The translations under genes were made by a program, and so were the position numbers. The notes below the pieces were generated by a model. It was given only the letters and a program-made list of their open reading frames with translations. It had not been told where the DNA came from and ran no database searches. This document shows positions 10,744 to 22,700 of a stretch of 64,000 nucleotides of DNA, one piece after another (position 1 is the first letter of the stretch; every line of letters begins with the position of its first letter). The stretch comes from Antedon mediterranea (Eukaryota > Echinodermata > Crinoidea > Comatulida > Antedonidae): the NCBI RefSeq assembly GCF_964355755.1, contig NC_092675.1, forward strand, positions 23,352,412-23,416,411. Direction: 5' to 3'.

Positions 10744-13700
10744 ATGTCTGAAGATATATATGCGCCGGCGACTGAAGTACAAAATATAGCGCATGTAAAG
10801 TCGATGGAACAGTATGAAGAAATGTACAAAGAATCGGTGAATGACCCTGAAATTTTTTGGACTAAAATCTCAAAAGACTTTTACTTTCAGAAGCAGCCGA
10901 CAGGAAAGTTTCTTAATTACAATTTTGATGTTTCAGATGGAAATAAAGTGTTTGTTGAATGGATGAAAGGAGCCGTTACCAATGTATGTTATAATGTTCT
11001 TGATCGTCATGTTGAAAATGGCAAAAAAGACAACGTGTGTTTTTATTGGTGAGTCAATATAATTAGGCCTATAAAAAGGCTACTATGCTATGGGCCTACC
11101 TAGGCCTATATTAATAATATATAGGCCTAGGCTATACTAATATAGACTAGGCCTACCTAGGCCTAGCAGTAGTAATGGTCACAGTGCATATCGGCCGCCA
11201 GTCGGGTGTCACGAAACCTAAGACCACAAAAGCTAAGACCCCCTAAGACCTAAGATCACGAAAGCTAAGACCCAAGACCTAAGATTACAAATATTTATCT
11301 TTCGCACCTGCCTTGTATTTTAACTCCCAACATTTATTCTGAATACCACACCTTAGAATTGGCACTTTCATGAAAAAGAATCACATAAAAAGTAACAAAT
11401 ACATTTTTAAATTGATGATTTTACAGACGTTTTTCTCGCACACAAAATGACTAGCCTACAGACAGTATAGTACACTAGTAGGCCTACCCCATGTTCAATG
11501 TTTTTGTTTCTATGGAACGTCAAAAGAGCAAAAATTATGTAGAGGGCTGAAAACTCTGTGGAGTCCATCTACATAAACAATGTAAAATTAAAATTGTAAT
11601 GATAATAGTATAATCATGCAAGTACGAAGAAATAAATACTGGCAAATAAATTTTAACTTAAAAATCAATCAAGTTTTTTTGTTTCGTTTTCTTTCTGTTT
11701 TTATACTTGTACTATTATTGTTGCTCTTTTGGCGCTCCATAGAAACAAAAACATTGAGCGGGGAGCTCGAGGAGTTACATTACAGTATACAAAGAAACAC
11801 GCCTGTAAAATCATCAATTTAAAGGATTTATTTATTTGTTATTATGTGTTTCTCCTTCTGAAAGTACTTATAAGTCCTAATTTTAAAGTGTGGTATTCAG
11901 GATAAAGTTAGTCAACAAATTTGGAGTCAAAATACAAGAAAGGCAGGTGCGTAAGAAAAACATCCTCTGAACCAACACATTGGAGTAAATATATACCAAC
12001 AAACAACCCGTCAAGTTTGTTTGTTGTAAAGAAAAAATATACATTTACTCAACGGGCGAAAATAATGTGAGTTTTATCTATGTTTTTCGGTAGTATTAAA
12101 TTATATTTATGGTAATAAATGAAACCTACTGTGTTTAAAATTATGTATGGATAAACAAGTATTGTTTTTAAGCTGTAGTATATCTTAGAATTTGTAATCT
12201 TAGGTCTTGGGTCTTAGCTTTCGTGATCTTAGGTCTTAGGGGGTCTTAGCTTTCGTGGTCTTAGGTTTCGTGACACCCGCCGCCAGTCATTTCGGCCGCC
12301 GGTTATAAAACACCCAAAATCATGAAACGCCAAAAAGGACAACAAATTGTCAAAAAGGGTGTATACATGTACTGTATGTGCCTATCGCCTGAATAGACCT
12401 GCGTATTCAAACAGCAAGCAATCATATCAACAAAAACGATATACTTCTTTTTGATGTGCATGGTGTTGCACTATCAATATTTTATTTTTACTATCTTTTA
12501 CCGGTTTCTTCCTGAGCCCTACAAAGAAAATGTTATCTTGAAATAATTTTGAAAGGTTTTTACTTTTTTGCCTTTGCAGGGAAGGTAATGATCCAGATGA
12601 TAGCAAGGTAATCACGTATGGAGAGCTATACAAACAAGTATGCAAGTTTGCCAACGTCTTGAAAGATCTCGGTAAGTTTAAAAATAATAATCTGTATATT
12701 GAAATAATTTATATTGAAATAATTTATTATTCGCTGTGGCTAAAGATACGGTACCATATCCTAACTTCCGTTTGCTAAAGGTACGGTAAAATTGCATTAC
12801 GTCATAATCAGCCAATGGGGTGCTGGTACGTGTGTGACGTCATCGTATAAGGACTTGGGATTTTTTTTTTCATATCGCGAAATAAAAACAGTGATCAACC
12901 GGTGGCTTAACATTTTCTTTATGCTTCATTTAACGCTATTATAAAATATCCCCGTCGTGTGACAAAAACTAACTGTAGCCTAGGCCTACCTCTGCTATTA
13001 TTGATAGGCCAACCCATGTTAATTTTAATTCTAGAATACAGAAGTTTACCATTTCAAAAGAGGCGCCTACTACGTACTATAACCATGCTATAACCTATAG
13101 CCTCGGTATATGAGTTTGTTTGTGACTAATTAAGACCTGGGCTAGGCCTATTGTCTAAATCATAGTATTTGAGGGCCCCTTTATTGTCCGCATTTGCTTT
13201 TTGTTTATGGTCACCATCTGTAAACGAAGTTTATTAAAAAATATAGGCCTAAATAGGCCATTTGGAATAAAAATAAAACCCTCATAGTAACTATGGACGA
13301 ATGAAATCGACGCAACCAAAGAATATATATTCTTTGACTCACAATTTCCAACATTGAATTATAATTCCTTTACTTCTAATTTGGCTATCAACATATTTCT
13401 ACTGTAGTGTAGTGTATAATGTTGTAATTAATGAAATAATATTTGAGATTGAGTGCATGTTTAAAACGCTTATGTAACGTCCACCAACCCATGATCTTGC
13501 TCTATTACTACAGCATCGACGATTCTGGATTCAACATTGCTAGGTCTAGCCCCGAGGCTGAGTCACAGAATCATCAGCCCACACATCCGGTCCATGCAGC
13601 CTGGCTTCGTCGATAGGCGCTGCATTCGCGATGTGAAAAAACAATCCAAAGTCCTTATACGATGACGTCACACGCGTACCAGCACCCCATTGGCTGATTA

Positions 13701-16700
13701 TGACGTAATGCAATTTTACCGTACCTTTAGTAGACGGAAATTAGGATACGGTACCGTATCTTTAGCCACGGCGTTTATTATTTCAATGGCATTTGACAAA
13801 AATCAATGTTTATTAAGCAGAATTGAATAGTACACAGATGGTGATGCATCCATCCAGTGTTCTTTCAGTGCTTTAAATTGTTATAGCGTTATTATGAGGA
13901 AATTTCCTCGGATCGGAATCAAAAACATTACAAAAGTCATCCGTTCATAGAAGCATTGATTGATGTAGAAAGTCTATCCGTAGTGACTAATAGAGTTTGG
14001 TCCTGGTACATGACTATACTTCGGCTTTAGTTGATAGAAATTGAAATGTTTGTTAGAGATAGAGTATACGATGTTCAACTACAGTGTATACTGTTAGGTG
14101 TTAAAATAGTATATAGACAAATTCAGATTCATTTTATTTGTCATAAAACATATGACATTTATTTCCAGAGACAAAAGTTAAAATGTTATTTAAAATTGCA
14201 TAACAAATTGAACAATGTATTTAAAATGTTTATTTGTTATTTTGAACTGCTTCTATACAGGAATCAAGAAAGGAGACCATGTTGCGATCTACATGCCTAT
14301 GATTGTAGAGCTAGTCGTTGCTATGTTAGCTTGCGCAAGGATTGGTGCCGTTCACTCTATTGTGGTATGTTGTTCGTCATAAATGTTTGTAACTAAGAAA
14401 TAAGAAATGCTGTCTTAGCTTGGTATTTTAATTGATCTACAAGTACATTAAATTACAAAGTAGCTTAATTTCCAAATTAGTAAATACTTCTGTTAACACA
14501 GCACTAACCCAAAACACGTTATTGACAGAATTTCACGCCGTTTGAGATGATGAGGCACCTTTTAATTCCCCTTTAGCCATTCACCTATATTACAACAACT
14601 TCAGATGCTTCAGATAATATTTATTTAGATAATAATGAATGAATATATACAAAATAGAAAAAAGATATTAAAGTGAACATAGATAAAGCAGTAATTGGTA
14701 GTCATTATTATCATGGATCCCTTCTAGAAGTTAAAAACTTGTCTCGTAGGGACCCACAACAAAACACATTACTAAAAAAATAAAAAAAAAATAACCTAGA
14801 ATATATAATTATAAAATTTAGGATAAAAAATTACAGTATAATAACATAACTAACATCTTCTTTATAAAAATTATTTAAATTATATTTCAACAATTTTCTT
14901 GTGGAAAGCAAGAAAGGTCACATATTGGTCATCATGAATTCACTAATTAGATGTTCCCATTCATTGGACGGGAAAATGGCTACTAGTGTTATAATAATTG
15001 TTCCTTATATAAGCTATGCGTTCTATTTGTTTCTCTTTCCGACTTGCTTGTTTTCGAGCATATGTTATCGTATCAGCAAAACATCGATTCAAATCTTTCT
15101 CCTTTGGAGTAGGCTTTCCATATTTATAGCACCAGTTCATAATGTAGGCTGTAAAAGAAGGGGTTAGCAAGAAAATGGTTAAATCAAAACCAGTGTTGTA
15201 TAGTAGCACAAGCCCCACACCATGACCCCAATCACCCATTGGTTTCATGTTATTTAAATCAAATTGCTACACAATCTGATGATATTGTCACAACTTCATC
15301 CACACCTGTAGGAAATTCTCCACATGACTCTAGAAGCAACACAGAAATATACATGATAAAGTGTGCATAGTCATGTCATACAGAAAATGACCAGGGTACA
15401 TTGCCATTATTTTTTCCCAATGTGTCAATGCAGAAATCATAATAGCTAAACTTACACCTAACCTCTAAAAAATAATCTTTCTGACTGTAAAATATGACAC
15501 CTTTCGAAGATGTTTAACACTAAACGTTCAGCCAAAATAGTGGCTTGCAGAAATGACAAAACATTTGATTTAACAATACCTTATTAAAATAATGCTGGAA
15601 ACATTTTACACACAATGTGTGAATACCTTTAGAGCAATCAACAACTAAGCATTATACTGTAGTATGGCAATGCACTTACTTTTTAGTGTTTGACAAACAG
15701 TAGTGTCAAGTGGAGGTTTTGTAGAGTGTCCTCTTCTAAGACCTAAACCTCCAGCATCCATCAGTTGAGTTGGTGTGAATGTAGATCTGATAAGATTACG
15801 CAGAAGTTGTAACGGGTCATCTGTTGCTGATGACAGACTCTCCAGCAAGGCACTGGTTTCCATGAATACAGGAGAATCTTTAACTAGTTGGACCTGTTGT
15901 TGAGGCTAGAAGGAAAAAGTCTATGTGAGATATCAAGCCTCTTGATAGTAATCTCCTAATGGTTACTATATATTTTAGTAGTGTAGTGTCCCATCAAGAC
16001 TGCAGTATACTTACTGGTGATGGACATATTGTTTCCATTACTGTATGTTTTTCTTCATAATTAGAGTTAATTGTCTTTCCATTCATTGTATCAATAACAG
16101 ATTGAAAGTAGTCCAACACACCTTGATTAGGAACTGAAAGATAAAGTTTGAAATTAAAAGTCCAATTTTGAAAATGTCAGATTATGTAGTTAGTAGGACA
16201 CAGCTATATTTAAATCAATCAGACCTTGGTAAAAATAAAAATCATGATGTGAATTGGGTCTCCACAAGGTTATAAAAAGTAGGTACCCATATCCAAACAG
16301 AATGGCACAGTTTAGGAATACATAGATTACAAATGTCAGCTTAGTACTTTAATATATTACCTGGTACAGCTTCTTTTTTAGATTTCTTTAATTCTTCTTT
16401 TAGCTTCTGTATCTCCTTCTTTAAGACCAAGCAATTTGCACAGCAAGAATCAACATATTCCTTTTTTTTGCTCCAATTATCATCATTAGTTTCTTCTTTT
16501 TCTTCATCCACATATGCAACTTCTAGTATCATATTCACATCCTCTTCGATCTTTACCTTTTTTATAAATTCATTTTCTTCACTATCTGAATCACTGTGTT
16601 CACTTTGTTGAGGGCGATTTTGTGAAAGTATTGTTGTTGGTTCCTGTTTAATTAATTGACCCAGCCTGGTCCCCCCTGAATTGTAAAAAATACAATATAA

Positions 16701-19700
16701 AAGATAAAACACTTAATTTTACAATTTTTTCGCCCTTCCCTGAAACATACAGGGTACTGTACACCATCTGTATAATTGATCTTTCATTGCTATTGGTTTA
16801 ACCTATAGCCTTTGTCCAATTTAAAAGGGTTTTGCATTCAACAAACCAAAATAAATTACCGTATATAATTTGGAAATAACAATTTACTTTACAGGGTTAG
16901 GAGTGTTGTTGTATGTATAAATAATAATCCATTCATATGAAACATTAAATATTTGTTCAGTAATTAAATGCAAATTGACCTTAAATCCATTTGAATGATT
17001 ATTTTGTTTCATTTGAGGGTGGGTGCCTGAATTTTTAGTGTGGGTGATCCTACAGTACTAACCACATCCTAGCACAATTTACATGAACATGTATAACATG
17101 TTCCCTAACTTATACATTAATTATTACATCAATGATTCAAACATAATTTTATTGTTGGTAATAGTGCCTCTATTGTATTAACTGTCCACCTAAAGAATAG
17201 CAGTATTTTAATATAAATTCCGGGTCAGTCTAATTACCGAAAACAACCGAAAACAATCGAAAATAACCGAAAACAACCGAAAACAACCACAAACAACCGT
17301 AAACAACCAAAAACAAACCGAAAAAAAAATTAAAAAAATCTAAATACCGAAAACAAATTTTGTATAATATTTTTTTAAATGTCGCCCTCTATTGATGGGT
17401 GTTTCTAAAGCTAAGACCATACAGAGGCGCAAAAGTCATGGAAGACCCTAAGAAATGGTAGTGTGCACAAAATACAACTCAAAATCGTACAAATTCAATG
17501 AAATACACCGTAGATTACATTTACTTACAAAATCTATAAACACATTTCGTTTTTAGTCTTTTCAAAAACAAAGCATGATTTTACCTAACTTTGCGTTTTT
17601 TCGTCCCCGGTTTTCGTCACTTATTAAGTGAATACTGAAGCGATTAAGGATAAAAAAGTTATTTACTCGACTACAGTAATTTTACTGAATAGATTTTATT
17701 GTGAATCCTTTATAGTGAGCTTGTTTTAAGTATACTTTATAGTCCCTAGTATCTTTGTATAATTATCTTTGAAAATCTATAATTAAATCGATCATGATTA
17801 ACCATAGTCAATATACTTTATATACTATGGATTAACATATTCACAATTATTGTAAGGAGTAATGCGCTGGTTTCTGGATCAAAAATCGAAAGACTAAAAT
17901 TAAAATATTTTTATAGATTCTGTAAGTAAATGCGATGTTATCATTGATTGATTGCATGATTTTTAGTTGTATTTTGTGCACACTACCATCGTAGGGTAGG
18001 GTCTTCCTTGGCTTTTGCGCGCGCGGTTTTGTCTCTGTTATGGTCTTAGATTGAGAAACACCCATCAATAGAGGGCGACATTTAAAAAATATTATACACA
18101 TTTGTTTTCGGTATTTAGATTATTTTATTTTGTTTTCGGTTGTTTATGGTTGTTTTCGGTTGTTTGTGGTTGTTTTCGGTTGTTTAAGGTTGTTTTCGGT
18201 TTTTTTCGGTAATTAGACTGACCGTAAATTCCAACCCTCCATTATTCCCCATACTGGTGTTAAATGTTTCTTTGTTAGATAGTCTTAAATAAGTGGTACT
18301 ATTATTATTACTATGACTTAAGACTATACATGAATTCAATTTCAACTGATAATTAAAATTAAAAACTAATAATTTCTGTAGGATCCGATCAAGTACTGTA
18401 TAGATCCACAATTTGGTGAACATAATCCTAGGGTAGGATTTTACTCGGATTATATAAGAATTTTATCAAAGATTTATTTTCCGAATTTATCCTACAGTAA
18501 CATTAATTATATTCCATGAGAATGAGATTATTCTACTTCACAATACGGTATAATGAAATATATTGTACTATAATTTAATGAAATCAGGTCATTTACAGTT
18601 TCCAGTCTTATTATTACATTACAGTCTATTGAATGACTTTTTCTGTACTGTACATGCTTGGCACCAAAATAATTATATTAATGTATAATAATATAATTCC
18701 AAAGGCAAATTAATGAAAAAATGACAATGCTGTGGGTATCAGTGGCTTTATCTCAATGGCGATACAAAAAAAAAAAAAAATCAAAAAGATAAAGTAAAAC
18801 AGCCAGAAAAGTTAGCAGAGCTTTCGGGCAACACTAGCCCTTCATCAGTGCAAGATATATAATAGATATAGAACACAATTTTCATAGCAAATACATATGG
18901 AGAATAAGCAGTACGGTAAATGATAATTTTACCTAAGGAACATTCTGATTTCTCTCCTTTTTTTTCTGGCCTAGTAGACTTCCTTCTCTTGTTACTATAT
19001 ACTTCTGATATATTACTTCTCTGACGCTTCATTCCATCGTCTGTAACTATATTTGTGGCTGAATCTTGATAAATAATTCTTTCTTGTTCCATTTTCAAAA
19101 TATTGATCAGTTAGAATGCACAGGAAATGTATAATGGGAGCTTAAGTGAGACACTTAACCAACCAACTGAGCTGACTTGCATCTGACTCATCTGACTCAC
19201 ACTATTGATTAACAATTGAATGACCTTTGTGCATGACCTCACATGGCCAACCAAATAAAATAAATAGTTTACTATCATTCAACTTAACATAATTCATGTA
19301 TGAAATTTGTTTTATTTACATTGTTAATATTTATTTTTTTGGATCAGGTGCCGTTTTCGGCCACCTCGACTTGTATGGACTATACCATTATAAAAAGATA
19401 GGAAAATAGGGGTGTCCCATTTGTTAATTGAGTGTGCTAATGTGTTAAAATACTGCTGCTTTTGTTCTTTTGTTTAGTGCATTATGTTTCAGCAACGGCA
19501 CCTGATCCCAAATATTTTTTATGTCTTATTAATTTTTAAAAAAATGTAATATTTTTTTAAGTCATTTAAAAAAATGTCATAACAAAATTAAATGTATATT
19601 TTTAAGAGATTTGTCACAATGATATATCTATATTATTTTCGTTTTTATAGTTTGGTGGATTTTCTTCTGACTCATTAGCAGAAAGAATCTTAGATGGAAA

Positions 19701-22700
19701 ATGCTGTTTATTAATTACGGCAGGTTAGATTTGCATTCTCTTTTATAACTTTTATCAAACTAAATTATTTTATGAATTACCGTAAAGTATGTTTTTTATA
19801 AAAAATAATGCAAAAAAGGAGGAACAACATGGGGTTGTTACAATCTTTTCTATTGTTATTTTTAATTGAATTATTTTATTGTTTCAAAATTGTTTTAAAT
19901 AGTTATTAAAATAACTATTCAACAAAACAATTGTTTTAAAATTGTTTTTGTTTCAGGAATACAATAATATATCTTTAAATGTCTTGGAATGGCCTTTTTT
20001 TGGAGTATTTTACTGTATAATATTTTTTTCAATTAGATGGCGTATACAGAGGCACAAAATTGGTAAATCTGAAAGATATCGCTGATGGGGCTCTTAAGAT
20101 CTGTAAAGAGAAAAAGTTTGAGGTGAAAAAAACGATTGTGGTTTGCCATCTTGGACCAATGTCACCACCAAGTGATAAGAAAGTGTCATCACCAGCTGCA
20201 AAGAGACCATGCATGTCACTTGTTGTAAGTACTGTATCTGTGTCATATATTCACTCCAAGTTCTCCTGTTTTTTTAGCAATTATGTGCAACTTATACGGC
20301 ATTTCTGTGCCAATATAGCCAAGGCTTGACAACTGTCAATCTGCCAGCCATCATTAGTTTTCAAGATTTTCATTTTAATCATGTGTGAATAAGAATATTG
20401 CAACAATACTAAAACAATTTTAGCTTGTTGATTAATATCCCACAATGCAATGCATTCATGGATTTGTATAGTAAAATGGTATTACTCTTTCTAAGCCATG
20501 ACATTACTATCCAACTGGTGCTTAAGGATTATGGTATTGGTGTGGAAGACAATAGAGTATCTCTAGTTGTGCAATATGTATCATTTTAAATAAATTAGTT
20601 AGAGAAAAAAAAAATTCAAATGTATAAAATAACCACCTAAACATAAAATGGGGAACGCCATACAATATTGCACAGTTTTGAGGAGGTACCAAATCACTAC
20701 TAGCCATGTCTCGTAAGATGTTATTTTCCAGTGGCCTCTGCTAGACCACCTCCAGAATCATGGGATCTCTGCTTATGAGAAGTACTGTAATATTTAAAAA
20801 AAAAAATATTTTTCATACTATGAATTTCTTTTATTAGACTAACTTTGTTGAAGGTTCTGATCTATGGTACCATGATGTAATGTCAAATGCCAGCGAGGAG
20901 TGTAAACCAGAGTGGTTAGATGCTGAAGACCCTTTGTTTATGCTTTACACAAGGTGAGACAACAGTCAATATGGAACTTTCATTATTATACTTATATGAT
21001 GTTCAAGTGGAATGGAGTTGTGGCTTGGTAATTATGATGCTTGGCTACCACTCCAAGGGTCCTGGGTTCAAGTCCCGTCACATTTTTTCTAAGGACAAAA
21101 TTACAACACCCCTCCCAAAGACTTGTAATAAGACTTTGTTTATGTAGAGCATGTTGTGTATATGTTTGTCTTGTGAACCTCCTAATGATCAGCAGTTGCT
21201 GGATGGATCACCCATTGCTGGATGGATCACCCACATTAAATATGGTATAAAAAAAACAAACAGAAGTTGTAAGTAGAAAGTATCGGTCAACTTGGCTCAA
21301 TTTTGTATTCATCAAATTCAATGTTGTCACCATTATCATCCCTAACATTATTGAGCTGATCAGAAAGTAAGCCCTGATTTGATATAATTTACGAATAATG
21401 GTTTATTTCAGTGGATCGACTGGAAAACCAAAAGGAGTGGTTCATACTCAAGCAGGCTATATGATGTATGCAGCTACGACATTCAAGTATGTTTTTGATT
21501 ATCACGATGGAGATGTCTATTGGTGTACTGCTGACATTGGTTGGATAACTGGTCATTCCTACATCACCTATGGACCAATGGCGAATGGAGCCACAAGTGT
21601 ACTGGTAAGAATAACAGTGCGAGATGCCAAGGATAATAAATTTTTGATCTACTTTGAATAAATCTCAATTTCCAGACATCCATACATGAACACATCTCAT
21701 AACTTCTGCCCCTACGGTATACAGTACCTCAAAATCCATGAATTATATGCTTTATCAGTCTATTTTGTGCCTAGGTTATCTGGATAAACTGAGAGTAACC
21801 CATGCTCTCCAGAGAAAGGGCTTGGATACAAAAAGTTAAACATTACTAGAGCACCCCTTTATCATAATGGACTAGGCCACATGAAAAAAAAATCAAATTA
21901 TGGGATAATGTTGAGAATTGTGAATTTGTGTATACATCTTCATACAATATATTATACAGTTTTTAGCTCGTCAAAATGTATAGTTAGTATAGAGAAAAAT
22001 GAAATAATTGCAGTACTATATTATCATTGATTATTTAGGATGTTTAGTAACTAATTAGCATAATTTATCATTTTCTGTAATGTAGTTTGAGGGCGTTCCA
22101 ACATACCCTGGACCAGAGCGGTGTTGGCAGGTTGTTGAGAAATACAAAGTCTCTAAATTCTATACAGCACCAACACTTATCAGAACTTTGATGAAATATG
22201 GAGATGAGCCCATCAAAAAGTGAGATTTCACACATTACATATTTTATTATTATTGTTTATGTTTATTATATATTTAAGCAAATTGCCAAGGATAACCATA
22301 AGCGAATTCATTCACTATCCTTCTTAAAGGTGGCAATCCTGTTCACAAGACAAACATATACACCATATTCTCTACATAAACAAAGTCTTATTTGGGAGTG
22401 GAGTTGTAATTTGTCATTAGAAAAAATCCTGACATATGACAGGACTTGAACCCAGGAACCTTGAATTGGTAGCCAAGCATCATAACCACCAAGCCACAAC
22501 TCCTTTATTAAATTGTTTGTTCAGTGTTAGCTATTCTAATACATTTTTTCAATGTATTTTTTGTAGATATGATCGTAGTTCACTAAAAGTTCTTGGCTCG
22601 GTTGGAGAGCCTATAAACCCAGAAGCGTGGCGTTTCTACTACAATAATATTGGCGAAAAGAAGTGCTCAATAGTGGACACATTCTGGCAGACTGAAACAG

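Noticed and set aside
11616-11822. Open frame of 68 codons with a hydrophobic stretch
   Set aside because: It lies inside foldback element 1, pairs with the opposite arm, and has no splice or homology support.
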